NCBI RefSeq assembly: GCF_025698545.1
Contig: NC_068569.1
Coordinates: 14,632,001-14,696,000, forward strand
Direction: 5' to 3'
Length of the DNA: 64,000 nucleotides
Origin: Gossypium raimondii
Lineage: Eukaryota; Streptophyta; Magnoliopsida; Malvales; Malvaceae
Shown: in pieces, positions 1 to 12,820 of the stretch
How the letters are laid out: each line of letters begins with the position of its first letter
Position numbering within the stretch: position 1 is the first letter of the stretch
Translations under genes and position numbers: made by a program
Notes under the pieces: generated by a model
Database searches by the model: none
What the model was told of the DNA's origin: nothing
What the model saw: the letters and a program-made list of their open reading frames with translations, nothing else

Positions 1-1105
1 TTTTCCTCTCCGTTTCCAGAGGATATCATCTAGAAATTTGCAAAACCATGATGCCAGTTTTTCTTTCCATGCAAGACGAGTTAAATAATTGGAGTCTTCG
101 GAATGATGCCAGATACGTACTTAAGAGAAAAAAAAATCAAATTTCAGCGTAAACCTATTCAATAACCAAAGTAATTGAAAGACAGTCTAACTGCAATTTG
201 AAATTTGTTCACGTGTATGACAAGTTATAGTACAGTATTTATTCCATGATTAATCCCCTAAAAATACACTTCCATACATATTTTTGAATGAAACCTTGGA
301 AACTTAGTTGATTGTCCTTGTGTATATCCTTGAGGCTACCCGTCATTGGCAAATGGCAATATTACACTGCAATTTAAATTTCATTGGTAAGAGTTCCCCT
401 GTTCCCAGCACAGCATGTCATTTAAAACCAATGATTGGATCACTTGTGTGCGCAATGGCCATTATTTAAGCAACAAATCGACATCCCCTAGTATTATTTT
501 TGTCTTATTCTTAGCTGCATAATGAAGCCCCTACGCCTGCATGCATATGCACAAAACTATAGCCCGCAAATTTAACTATACCTATGTCTTTCCTTCTTCG
601 GCCCATAATAATGAAGTCATAGACCTATAGATTTGGTCCCTTTTCTTTTCTTCATCCTTAATTTCGACTAGGAATGTAAGAATAAACATTGAGATCTATC
701 CCACCAAAATCTAGGCAAGAAAAACTACCTAAAACAACCTTAGAAAGAAAAAGAAAGCAAAATTAAGCCTTAGATTTTCTTGGAGCGAAGAACATGCATT
801 GGACTATTAGGCTCAAAGGGTCCACGAAAAAGATAGGAGGGCAGGTCGCTATGAGGAGAGTACGTGGCACATTGGAGGAGGCCCGTTTGTTTCTATCGTT
901 CAAATTTGACCTCAACCTATTTTTAATGCTCGTGAGGCCCACCTTTCAACTTTTGAGCGTCAACTAGTTCCGTACTATGATCGAATATGATTGCCACACG
1001 TGTCAAAGATAAGATTCTCTTGGTTATCCTTTCCCAACTTTACAACCGACAAGCTTAGGCTTACAAGGTAAAATTCAGTACGCTTCAATTCAGAATTGGT
1101 GAATT
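1..1105. repeat. Tandem-duplicated block, copy 1 of 3 (LOG promoter block)
   Basis: This block recurs at 2144-3246 and, without its first roughly 105 bases, at 5283-6279. In the second copy it sits immediately upstream of the LOG start codon (the gene reads on the minus strand), so it is the LOG promoter/5' flank; here it lies downstream of the truncated LOG fragment. The shared sequence ends in GAATTGGTGAATT at 1105, after which the copies diverge. No coding potential was recognised. It contains CACGTG motifs of G-box type. Position 1 of the window already lies inside the block, so its left edge is not visible. Confidence 0.9.
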
Positions 1106-1157
1106 GACTAGCATAATTAATGGTTAATGAGAGAGAGAATTAAAAGTTGAAAGAGAC

Positions 1158-1803
1158 CTGGTAAGGCGATAAAACAGTCAGAATGGCGTGCCATCTCAGC
1201 TTTCCTTTGGTGCATATCCGCAACAGCTTTGACCTCTCCTACTGTTTCCCCTGTTATCTGCTTAACCAAAAACAAATAGCATGGTTTGGAAACGGACTTT
1301 ACACTAAGAAAGACGAAAAAACAAATGGGCTGTATCACAGATTGTACAGACCTCTTTGTTCATCAGAGTTTTGGGGATAATACTGCGATAAAAGAAAGAG
1401 AATCAACAAACAGTATATATGTAGAAAGTAAATGATGAAGAAAATCAAATCCCAACCAGGTACATATATATATTATATGTATGTATTGGTACCCTAAAAC
1501 ATGTCCTCCACCACGGTGGACCTCCTGAGAGACCAAACCCATCAACCCGACGCTTCCTCCGCCATAAACAAGATCCAACTTCCGGGACACCTTGAACATG
1601 AAAACAAAACCACGAGAATATTGAGAACTTAGTCAAAAGTTGTTAGCGAGGAAGGCATATGAGAGAAGAGTGGAGTAGAATACCAGCTCTTTTCCCAGTT
1701 CTAGGGCAGCATCACTGTAGCAGTTTCGCTTGCCGGAGCTGCTTCCGCAAAAGACGCAAACCCTTTTGAACCTGCTGGAATTCAATGCTTTATTCTCATC
1801 CAT
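1158..1803 (-). pseudogene. LOG: LOG cytokinin riboside monophosphate phosphoribohydrolase, 5' fragment (exons 1-4)
   Basis: LOG enzymes release free active cytokinin from its nucleotide form in the cytosol. Four minus-strand exons join in frame: 1684-1803, 1493-1590, 1352-1382 and 1158-1257, all with GT-AG borders. They give about 116 residues. Family hallmarks are [11 protein letters not shown] near residue 16, [12 protein letters not shown] in exon 2, IIPKTLM in exon 3 and [13 protein letters not shown] followed by FIALPG in exon 4. The next exon should supply the catalytic PGGxGTxxE segment and the C-terminal half (full proteins are about 215 aa). Instead, about 50 bases into intron 4 the sequence switches at 1105/1106 into the duplicated promoter block. 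The reading frame seen is otherwise clean. Either the remaining exons lie left of the window, or this is a truncated by-product of tandem duplication whose intact parent lies to the left; I favour the second. Confidence 0.88.
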
Positions 1804-1954
1804 ATCTCTCTTTTTGTTCTCTGCTTTTCGGTGAGTGTGTTTATTTTCTTTTTACTGCTCTTTCTATTTGATTGATTTAACCTAAAGCAACGACAGGCAG
1901 ATTCTTTGGGCAATAGAAGGAGCCACAATACCCAAAGAGGAATGTGGGAATACA

Positions 1955-1964
1955 CTATATATAG
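1955..1964 (-). promoter_or_regulatory. Putative TATA box of LOG fragment
   Basis: A TATATATA core about 155 bases upstream of the LOG ATG at 1803 on the minus strand would imply a 5' UTR of roughly 120 bases. It lies just before the duplicated promoter block (2144-3246). This is positional inference only. Confidence 0.45.
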
Positions 1965-2248
1965 GATCCCCCCCTATTTCTATTGCAGTGCTGATAATTT
2001 CGTTACACGTGGAATCATGTGGTGCCTCAAAACCCCGAAATTTTTTGCTTTACCAAATTCGCCGACAGGATTTTCCTTAGTATTATTATTATTCTCTCGC
2101 TCTTACACTGTCGTCCATTGATTTTATTCCGCGTTGCACGACATTTTCCTCTCCGTTTCCAGAGGATATCATCTAGAAATTTGCAAAACCATGATGCCAG
2201 TTTTTCTTTCCATGCAAGACGAGTTAAATAATTGGAGTCTTCGGAATG

Positions 2249-5200
2249 ATGCCAGATACGTACTTAAGAGAAAAAAAAATCAAATTTCAGCGTAAACCTA
2301 TTCAATAACCAAAGTAATTGAAAGACAGTCTAACTGCAATTTGAAATTTGTTCACGTGTATGACAAGTTATAGTACAGTATTTATTCCATGATTAATCCC
2401 CTAAAAATACACTTCCATACATATTTTTGAATGAAACCTTGGAAACTTAGTTGATTGTCCTTGTGTATATCCTTGAGGCTACCCGTCATTGGCAAATGGC
2501 AATATTACACTGCAATTTAAATTTCATTGGTAAGAGTTCCCCTGTTCCCAGCACAGCATGTCATTTAAAACCAATGATTGGATCACTTGTGTGCGCAATG
2601 GCCATTATTTAAGCAACAAATCGACATCCCCTAGTATTATTTTTGTCTTATTCTTAGCTGCATAATGAAGCCCCTACGCCTGCATGCATATGCACAAAAC
2701 TATAGCCCGCAAATTTAACTATACCTATGTCTTTCCTTCTTCGGCCCATAATAATGAAGTCATAGACCTATAGATTTGGTCCCTTTTCTTTTCTTCATCC
2801 TTAATTTCGACTAGGAATGTAAGAATAAACATTGAGATCTATCCCACCAAAATCTAGGCAAGAAAAACTACCTAAAACAACCTTAGAAAGAAAAAAAGCA
2901 AAATTAAGCCTTAGATTTTCTTGGAGCGAAGAACATGCATTGGACTATTAGGCTCAAAGGGTCCACGAAAAAGATAGGAGGGCAGGTCGCTATGAGGAGA
3001 GTACGTGGCACATTGGAGGAGGCCCGTTTGTTTCTATCGTTCAAATTTGACCTCAACCTATTTTTAATGCTCGTGAGGCCCACCTTTCAACTTTTGAGCG
3101 TCAACTAGTTCCGTACTATGATCGAATATGATTGCCACACGTGTCAAAGATAAGATTCTCTTGGTTATCCTTTCCCAACTTTACAACCGACAAGCTTAGG
3201 CTTACAAGGTAAAATTCAGTACGCTTCAATTCAGAATTGGTGAATTTTTCTTTTCCTTTTGAGAATGTAGGTATGTATATAAAATTATTATTTTATTGTT
3301 TCAAATATATACAATTATTAAAAATAAAATAAAATAATATGTTATAGAAAATTCATATATTTCTTGTTTAATTTTTTATTAAATATTTACTTGAATTAAA
3401 AACTAGAAATATTAATAATAAATAATAAAATAATTAAAATGGAGCAGGGTAGAATGAAGTGTGATGGGGACGGATGCAAAGAGATAATGAAATAGAATAT
3501 GCAACTATGTACCATGTAACAATAATAGATTTAGCAGCATATGATCACTGCAATTACAAGTTATGATACTCTTTGGTTTCTTTGTTTTCAAAAAAAATAT
3601 TTATTAATTCTAATTTCCAATCAACTCTGAAAATTTTGGAAGGTAATAAATGAGTTTTAAGCATTCGGCTAGGGAGAAACATGAATAAGATTCGGTAGTG
3701 TTGAAGCCGTGTTAATATTGTACAAGGAAAGCATTTTTATTGGAAAAAGGAATTGCATCTGCATGCATGTACTTGTCATTTTCTGCAAAGAGAAAAAAAA
3801 GGGTTTGCTAAGTTGAATTTATAGTTCAAGAAATTAATATGAGATGACAAGTCTTATCCTGGAGATGATTTTCAAACTTTCTGAGCCAATCCGTCAATAG
3901 TAGGGAAGCCTCCTCTGCTTCAAACTTCAGCAGCAAGGGGCTCCACCCTAACAACCAACACTATCGGATCCAAGGGAATAATATTAATTCATTAACTCCA
4001 CCAAATTGTACAATAATTTTAGATAAGTGTTTTCATTCATCACGTCTTGTCGTTGCAAAGCAATAACAAGAGGTTTTTTGGTTTTTAGTAACCACTGATA
4101 TTCGTCTAAATATAATCACAACATCACTTTGACTTAATTATGTGATATATAATACTCCGTCGTTTGCGTATGACCAAGTATATATGCCTCTTACGTGCAC
4201 ATCTAGTTTTCTTGATCTTTCTTCAGAATTTCTGAAAACTTAATTTTTGGTATTACGTGTACAACTTTTCCAGGGTTTTCATTTATGGGATTCCATGTCC
4301 CATTACAAGCAAACAAAATAGCGAGTAAAGGGGGAACCTTTTGCAGGGGCCTTTCAGACTGACTCTTGGAGAAAAGTTGTTAAAATTAAGCTTTTTGGTC
4401 GGTAATGAAATGATGGTTTATAGTAAGTGAGTGAATGACAAGTCATGGGCAAAGAAAGATAAATAAGTAATGCAAGTCTGTGTTTGATATATTGCGGCAG
4501 TGCAGGCAACGTCTGGTGTTGCCACATACAACGCTCTATCCTCATAATTGAGACTTTTAAAGTTAAAATATTTTTATATTCATTTTTATATATTTATTAG
4601 AAGTAGAGTTTTTTATTAAATATATTTTTTGTCTATAAAAATGGAAAGCATTATAAACATTCTATTGATCCATAAAATTCATATGTTCTCATTTGTTCTT
4701 TTAATGTTTTATTCTTTACTCTATTTTATTTTTATTTTATAATACGTTATCAGTATAATTCTCTTCTAATTTTTTCTTAAATAATTTCTCGTAACTCAAA
4801 CAAAATTATGAAAATAAAAAATCAAAACACACCATTAAATCCCTGTGTGACTAAAAGGAATCATAGCCAAATCCTTAGATTTCAACTCTACCTCAACTGT
4901 TCAGCCAAATAAAGAGTTTATACAAGTGATAACTACCGGAGAGAAGAAAAGAAGTTTAAAATTATTCGCAGCAAGAATTTCGCCACGAAATTTATAAAAA
5001 TCTTTTCATGTATTTGAGTAGATTTATTCAATCGAGGATTGAGTATTAAATTTATTCTTCATTATTATAGGCAGTAAGATGCAAAAGTTTTTAATTTAGA
5101 ATTTTTTATTTAATACTTTATATTTGATTTATTGTTTAATTAGTTAATTCATGATCAGATTAATTTATTTTATCTTTATGTTCTTAAGGACGTTGAAGGA

Positions 5201-5282
5201 TATGACATCATTGTCTTCTTAAATTTTCTTGAGAAAAGATTGTAGAAAAAGAAGAATTTTGGGCAAAGAAAATAAAAGGGTC
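2249..5282. repeat. 3.03-kb tandem repeat unit, copy A
   Basis: This unit begins ATGCCAGATACG and ends AAAAGGGTC, and is followed directly by copy B at 5283. It is made of most of the LOG promoter block (to 3246) plus about 2 kb of AT-rich sequence (3247-5282) in which I recognise no gene. Only short open frames occur there, and the same ones recur in copy B. Confidence 0.93.
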
Positions 5283-8200
5283 ATGCCAGATACGTACTTA
5301 AGAGAAAAAAATCAAATTTCAGCGTAAACCTATTCAATAACCAAAGTAATTGAAAGACAGTCTAACTGCAATTTGAAATTTGTTCACGTGTATGACAAGT
5401 TATAGTACAGTATTTATTCCATGATTAATCCCCTAAAAATACACTTCCATACATATTTTTGAATGAAACCTTGGAAACTTAGTTGATTGTCCTTGTGTAT
5501 ATCCTTGAGGCTACCCGTCATTGGCAAATGGCAATATTACACTGCAATTTAAATTTCATTGGTAAGAGTTCCCTGTTCCCAGCACAGCATGTCATTTAAA
5601 ACCAATGATTGGATCACTTGTGTCGCAATGGCCATTATTTAAGCAACAAATCGACATCCCCTAGTATTATTTTTGTCTTATTCTTAGCTGCATAATGAAG
5701 CCCCTACGCCTGCATGCATATGCACAAAACTATAGCCCGCAAATTTAACTATACCTATGTCTTTCCTTCTTCGGCCCATAATAATGAAGTCATAGACCTA
5801 TAGATTTGGTCCCTTTTCTTTTCTTCATCCTTAATTTCGACTAGGAATGTAAGAATAAACATTGAGATCTATCCCACCAAAATCTAGGCAAGAAAAACTA
5901 CCTAAAACAACCTTAGAAAGAAAAAGAAAGCAAAATTAAGCCTTAGATTTTCTTGGAGCGAAGAACATGCATTGGACTATTAGGCTCAAAGGGTCCACGA
6001 AAAAGATAGGAGGGCAGGTCGCTATGAGGAGAGTACGTGGCACATTGGAGGAGGCCCGTTTGTTTCTATCGTTCAAATTTGACCTCAACCTATTTTTAAT
6101 GCTCGTGAGGCCCACCTTTCAACTTTTGAGCGTCAACTAGTTCCGTACTATGATCGAATATGATTGCCACACGTGTCAAAGATAAGATTCTCTTGGTTAT
6201 CCTTTCCCAACTTTACAACCGACAAGCTTAGGCTTACAAGGTAAAATTCCAGTACGCTTCAATTCAGAATTGGTGAATTTTTTTCTTTTCCTTTTGAGAA
6301 TGTAGGTATGTATATAAAATTATTATTTTATTGTTTCAAATATATACAATTATTAAAAAATAAAATAAAATAATATGTTATAGAAAATTCATATATTTCT
6401 TGTTTAATTTTTATTAAATATTTACTTGAATTAAAAACTAGAAATATTAATAATAAATAATAAAATAATTAAAATGGAGCAGGGTAGAATGAAGTGTGAT
6501 GGGGACGGATGCAAAGAGATAATGAAATAGAATATGCAACTATGTACCATGTAACAATAATAGATTTAGCAGCATATGATCACTGCAATTACAAGTTATG
6601 ATACTCTTTGGTTTCTTTGTTTTCAAAAAAATATTTATTAATTCTAATTTCCAATCAACTCTGAAAATTTTGGAAGGTAATAAATGAGTTTTAAGCATTC
6701 GGCTAGGGAGAAACATGAATAAGATTCGGTAGTGTTGAAGCCGTGTTAATATTGTACAAGGAAAGCATTTTATTGGAAAAAGGAATTGCATCTGCATGCA
6801 TGTACTTGTCATTTTCTGCAAAGAGAAAAAAGGGTTTGCTAAGTTGAATTTATAGTTCAAGAAATTAATATGAGATGACAAGTCTTATCCTGGAGATGAT
6901 TTTCAAACTTTCTGAGCCAATCCGTCAATAGTAGGGAAGCCTCCTCTGCTTCAAACTTCAGCAGCAAGGGGCTCCACCCTAACAACCAACACTATCGGAT
7001 CCAAGGGAATAATATTAATTCATTAACTCCACCAAATTGTACAATAATTTTAGATAAGTGTTTTCATTCATCACGTCTTGTCGTTGCAAAGCAATAACAA
7101 GAGGTTTTTTGGTTTTTAGTAACCACTGATATTCGTCTAAATATAATCACAACATCACTTTGACTTAATTATGTGATATATAATACTCCGTCGTTTGCGT
7201 ATGACCAAGTATATATGCCTCTTACGTGCACATCTAGTTTTCTTGATCTTTCTTCAGAATTTCTGAAAACTTAATTTTTGGTATTACGTGTACAACTTTT
7301 CCAGGGTTTTCATTTATGGGATTCCATGTCCCATTACAAGCAAACAAAATAGCGAGTAAAGGGGGAACCTTTTGCAGGGGCCTTTCAGACTGACTCTTGG
7401 AGAAAAGTTGTTAAAATTAAGCTTTTTGGTCGGTAATGAAATGATGGTTTATAGTAAGTGAGTGAATGACAAGTCATGGGCAAAGAAAGATAAATAAGTA
7501 ATGCAAGTCTGTGTTTGATATATTGCGGCAGTGCAGGCAACGTCTGGTGTTGCCACATACAACGCTCTATCCTCATAATTGAGACTTTTAAAGTTAAAAT
7601 ATTTTTATATTCATTTTATATATTTATTAGAAGTAGAGTTTTTATTAAATATATTTTTGTCTATAAAATGGAAAGCATTATAAACATTCTATTGATCCAT
7701 AAAATTCATATGTTCTCATTTGTTCTTTTAATGTTTTATTCTTTACTCTATTTTATTTTTATTTTATAATACGTTATCAGTATAATTCTCTTCTAATTTT
7801 TTCTTAAATAATTTCTCGTAACTCAAACAAAATTATGAAAATAAAAATCAAAACACACCATTAAATCCTGTGTGACTAAAAGGAATCATAGCCAAATCCT
7901 TAGATTTCAACTCTACCTCAACTGTTCAGCCAAATAAAGAGTTTATACAAGTGATAACTACCGGAGAGAAGAAAAGAAGTTTAAAATTATTCGCAGCAAG
8001 AATTTCGCCACGAAATTTATAAAAATCTTTTCATGTATTTGAGTAGATTTATTCAATCGAGGATTGAGTATTAAATTTATTCTTCATTATTATAGGCAGT
8101 AAGATGCAAAAGTTTTTAATTTAGAATTTTTTATTTAATACTTTATATTTGATTTATTGTTTAATTAGTTAATTCATGATCAGATTAATTTATTTTATCT

Positions 8201-8307
8201 TTATGTTCTTAAGGACGTTGAAGGATATGACATCATTGTCTTCTTAAATTTTCTTGAGAAAAGATTGTAGAAAAAGAAGAATTTTGGGCAAAGAAAATAA
8301 AAGGGTC
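5283..8307. repeat. 3.03-kb tandem repeat unit, copy B
   Basis: This is a head-to-tail copy of 2249-5282. Differences noted by eye are short length changes, nearly all in homopolymers: fewer A at about 5305, CCCC to CCC at about 5572, one base lost in a GTGCGC run, T-run changes near 6280 and 6410. I saw no base substitutions. After 8307 the sequence departs into unique AT-rich DNA. Confidence 0.93.
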
Positions 8308-9344
8308 AATAAAAGCCAAGTTATTAATTTTTAAATCTATTACCAAGTGTCACGGGGTTAAAACTTTTGTCTCACAATCTATGGGTTCTTAGGCGATTTC
8401 TTTTATTTAAATTCGCCTAAATCAACTTAACTCTCGACAAATAAGAATTCTCGTAAAAATTCTCTAAGACACTGAAAATTAAAGTGAAGCAACTCAAAAA
8501 AAAAAAACAACAACAAAAGAACAGAAAATGCCACAAAAAAAAACAAAACAAAACACGTCAAGTGCTTCAATGATCACCAAGACTTAAAGTATACAAACTT
8601 CTCCACATATTCCACAAATCAGGTTAAATTGAATATTAATCTCCATAAAACACAAAAGAAAAGGGTGAAAGACAAGGTTTTGAACCTGATAACCACTCGC
8701 CTAATTTAAAATCTTATGTATTTTACGAGAGGAAACATTGTTTACCCTGCGTTATCAGTTATGTAGTGTTTACTTTGGGTTAGCAGTACAAGCTTACAAC
8801 ATATAATACACTTGGGTTGCAATTATCCTTTAATTATTTAAAATATTTTCATAATCAAGCATTAAAGTAGTTGAGAAATTATCTAAAAAATAATTAAGTT
8901 TATAAAGTATGTTAAATTATTATGATGATATTTTTTGTCATTTTAATATTTTATATAAAATTAATAACATCTTACGTATTGTTACAAATTTAAATATTCA
9001 ACTTCAACTTCTAACCAAAACATTATATTTAATTTTATATTAACACTTTCTACAAAATATTTTTCAAAGTTTGTGAAAAATTTAATGTCAATGAATCTTC
9101 TCACACTCAAAGAAAATACTGAAAAGCTCATATTATCGAATAGAAAACGTACCATTTTTAATTGATAAGTTGGAAAATTATTATACTCCCTTTTTTTCTT
9201 CTTCTTAAAGTAAGCAAATGGAGCGTTTTTAGTTAGTTTTGTTAAATTTTTACAAAATCGTCTTGGTAAATGGGTTTAAAGGTTTTGTGGGGAATTGTAT
9301 TGATATGTGGGTAGCTTATGAAGTGCTGCACTCTAAAGAATAAA
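8308..9344. other. Gene-free AT-rich spacer
   Basis: Long A/T runs and short scattered open frames occur on both strands. I see no exon of a known family, RNA gene or clear transposon terminus here. Confidence 0.5.
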
Positions 9345-10969
9345 CGTATAGCAAATAGGTCATTCACTTTAAAGTTCGATAGGAGCAGACATTTCATAAA
9401 GTAAGAACATAGTGATCAGATTTGGTGCTTGAGCCTAATTATGGGTTGTGTATGTTCGGCTTCTTATTCTGCGGTTCTTAATGGCAAAAGTTGTGGTTCT
9501 ATTGGTCTTAGACAATGAGATCCTTTGAACTCATATTTATTTTCTTTTATTTCTGAATATGACTCAAAGAGAGGGCCTTTAACAGGGCACTAGAGTGAGC
9601 AGACGTGATCCTAGTATTACTCGCTTGTTTTATATGGTGAGGCTCCGGTTGCTCGGGTCATATTTACCTCGAAAAATATTGGTGGGTCCCGTTTTTCAAA
9701 GATTAAGGGATCAGTTAAATAACTAGACTTCTCGTTTACTCTTGCAAGCGGAAATGAAGTGTTTATCAAAGCTATCCTTACCTATACCATGCCATGTTTT
9801 TTCTTACCAAGTTCTTTATGCAATGAGGTTGATTCCATTATTAATATTCGGTCATGATCCCATTTCAACAGTTTTTTTTTTTTAAAGGGTAATCAAACAG
9901 GCAAATTTCTATTATTCTGTAGACCAAATATCAAGAAAACTTCAATTCGGCCAAAATCTACATTCAGCCAAACCAGAGGTGCACAATAAACCAAATGCAT
10001 TCGGCCATAAAATCCACACTTTAACAGGAAAACCATAATGCATAAATGAAGTTTCAGTTTTCGTCTCATTATGCTTACAATCCCATTTCACCATCACTTT
10101 ATTGACACCGAAGAAAATAAACAGAAGACATTCCAGAACAGCATCTGTGCTACGCACCCATAAGCAGATAAGCTTCTTCAGGCTGCAGCTAAACACAATG
10201 TCACTGATCATTGAAATGGAGAACAAGTTTTGTTCATGTCATACTTCATTCTTGCTAAACACACTTATATGTACATCTTTTATTGGCAACAAACACATAA
10301 AAAGGGCAAAAGAAATTACCATTAAAAGGTTCTAAGATCTCATAATAATGCCGATGCGAGTACGAGATTTATCTCTTCTCTATTCATGTTTTAATGATGA
10401 TTCTTGTGCATGCATATGCAAATGTCATCAATCGTATGGCCAATATCAACAGACCATTAAACCTTCAAGACATCTATGGCCATATACCTTTATGTAACAA
10501 CTTGAAGTTCAGTAATAAACTCGAATTACTGAAAAATTAAAAAATCAAGGTTTCAAGCATCAACAAATTAATGACCTCCCTTCCACTTGTGTTAAACTTA
10601 GCTATCATAAATGCAAAATTACACAAAAGGGAAACTAAGTAAGGCATGCTAGGCAATCACATAAAAAGAAAAGCAGTACCTAATGCTTGTCTCCATGGCC
10701 ATGAGAATGGTCATCACGGCCCTCCCAAGGGTGTCGCCAACCCTACAAGTCCAGAAACAAAGTCCACTTAAGAATGAAATAAGGTTACTGTGAATAAGGC
10801 TGATTATGAAGACAACTGAAAGGAGAAACTTCTTACCAACACTACGGGACCATCCTGCTTAGCCCTGTACAGGACCCAAAACCTGAAACACCAGAGATAT
10901 TGAGAAACATCAGAAAATCCACCAGCATTGCAGTATCATCTTTTTCAATGTTTGCCATGAATATTCTTA
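9345..10969. repeat. Segmental duplicate of the NDUFB2 3' region (paralog of 24149-26447)
   Basis: This segment matches 24149-26447, with true base substitutions as well as indels, and lacks the 640-bp MITE present there. The match starts near CGTATAGCA and ends in what is intron 1 of NDUFB2, so exon 1 and the promoter were not copied. The part from 9506 to 11160 was then duplicated again in tandem (see 11162-12820). Confidence 0.88.
10680..10882 (-). pseudogene. NDUFB2-like 5'-truncated copy 1 (exons 2-3 only)
   Basis: Exon 2 (10837-10882) encodes FWVLYRAKQDGPVVL and exon 3 (10680-10742) encodes GWRHPWEGRDDHSHGHGDKH then stop, with splice borders as in the intact gene at 26156-27096. Exon 1, with the start codon and GGGHGG amino terminus, is absent: homology to the parent stops inside intron 1 at about 10969. 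Relative to the intact gene the exon 3 motif EGHDDH reads EGRDDH (CAT to CGT). Without a start exon or native promoter I call it a pseudogene. Confidence 0.9.
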
Positions 10970-11161
10970 TTTTCATGGCTTTTGGACCCACCATAGCTGA
11001 CAAAGTTTGATCCTTGGTGACTAACTATTGCGCTAACGTGGCAGTTAACAGTTTCCACATCACCCAACATAGAAATTAAAAAAAGGTGATTAAATAAAGA
11101 TAATGTTGTTATGTTCTAATTACTAAAGTTAATGCATATTACTTTTCCATGGTAACCCAGA

Positions 11162-12820
11162 TCTTAGACAATGAGATCCTTTGAACTCATATTTATTTTC
11201 TTTTATTTCTGAATATGACTCAAAGAGAGGGCCTTTAACAGGGCACTAGAGTGAGCAGACGTGATCCTAGTATTACTCGCTTGTTTTATATGGTGAGGCT
11301 CCGGTTGCTCGGGTCATATTTACCTCGAAAAATATTGGTGGGTCCCGTTTTTCAAAGATTAAGGGATCAGTTAAATAACTAGACTTCTCGTTTACTCTTG
11401 CAAGCGGAAATGAAGTGTTTATCAAAGCTATCCTTACCTATACCATGCCATGTTTTTTTCTTACCAAGTTCTTTATGCAATGAGGTTGATTCCATTATTA
11501 ATATTCGGTCATGATCCCATTTCAACAGTTTTTTTTTTTTAAAGGGTAATCAAACAGGCAAATTTCTATTATTCTGTAGACCAAATATCAAGAAAACTTC
11601 AATTCGGCCAAAATCTACATTCAGCCAAACCAGAGGTGCACAATAAACCAAATGCATTCGGCCATAAAAATCCACACTTTAACAGGAAAACCATAATGCA
11701 TAAATGAAGTTTCAGTTTTCGTCTCATTATGCTTACAATCCCATTTCACCATCACTTTATTGACACCGAAGAAAATAAACAGAAGACATTCCAGAACAGC
11801 ATCTGTGCTACGCACCCATAAGCAGATAAGCTTCTTCAGGCTGCAGCTAAACACAATGTCACTGATCATTGAAATGGAGAACAAGTTTTGTTCATGTCAT
11901 ACTTCATTCTTGCTAAACACACTTATATGTACATCTTTTATTGGCAACAAACACATAAAAAGGGGCAAAAGAAATTACCATTAAAAGGTTCTAAGATCTC
12001 ATAATAATGCCGATGCGAGTACGAGATTTATCTCTTCTCTATTCATGTTTTAATGATGATTCTTGTGCATGCATATGCAAATGTCATCAATCGTATGGCC
12101 AATATCAACAGACCATTAAACCTTCAAGACATCTATGGCCATATACCTTTATGTAACAACTTGAAGTTCAGTAATAAACTCGAATTACTGAAAAATTAAA
12201 AAATCAAGGTTTCAAGCATCAACAAATTAATGACCTCCCTTCCACTTGTGTTAAACTTAGCTATCATAAATGCAAAATTACACAAAAGGGAAACTAAGTA
12301 AGGCATGCTAGGCAATCACATAAAAAGAAAAGCAGTACCTAATGCTTGTCTCCATGGCCATGAGAATGGTCATCACGGCCCTCCCAAGGGTGTCGCCAAC
12401 CCTACAAGTCCAGAAACAAAGTCCACTTAAGAATGAAATAAGGTTACTGTGAATAAGGCTGATTATGAAGACAACTGAAAGGAGAAACTTCTTACCAACA
12501 CTACGGGACCATCCTGCTTAGCCCTGTACAGGACCCAAAACCTGAAACACCAGAGATATTGAGAAACATCAGAAAATCCACCAGCATTGCAGTATCATCT
12601 TTTTCAATGTTTGCCATGAATATTCTTATTTTCATGGCTTTTGGACCCACCATAGCTGACAAAGTTTGATCCTTGGTGACTAACTATTGCGCTAACGTGG
12701 CAGTTAACAGTTTCCACATCACCCAACATAGAAATTAAAAAAAAGGTGATTAAATAAAGATAATGTTGTTATGTTCTAATTACTAAAGTTAATGCATATT
12801 ACTTTTCCATGGTAACCCAG
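11162..12820. repeat. 1.66-kb tandem repeat, second copy of 9506-11160
   Basis: The unit starts at TCTTAGACAATGAG and ends at CCATGGTAACCCAG in both copies. The two differ only by single-base length changes in homopolymers (T run of the ATGTTTTTTC tract, A run in CCATAAAA, G run in AAAAGGGGC, A run in ATTAAAAAAA). I saw no substitutions. Confidence 0.93.
12339..12541 (-). pseudogene. NDUFB2-like 5'-truncated copy 2 (exons 2-3 only)
   Basis: This is identical in coding content to the copy at 10680-10882: exon 2 at 12496-12541, exon 3 at 12339-12401, and the same histidine-to-arginine change in exon 3. The shared change shows that the substitution preceded the tandem duplication. No exon 1 lies between here and 13.4 kb. 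Confidence 0.9.

Noticed and set aside
4354-7769. Short frames repeated at 4354-4545 and 7385-7576
   Set aside because: They recur only because the 3.03-kb unit is duplicated; no protein family resemblance.
9942-12000. Repeated short frames downstream of the NDUFB2 copies (and again at 25425-26016)
   Set aside because: They lie in the 3' flank of NDUFB2; frames change with single-base indels between copies and show no homology.
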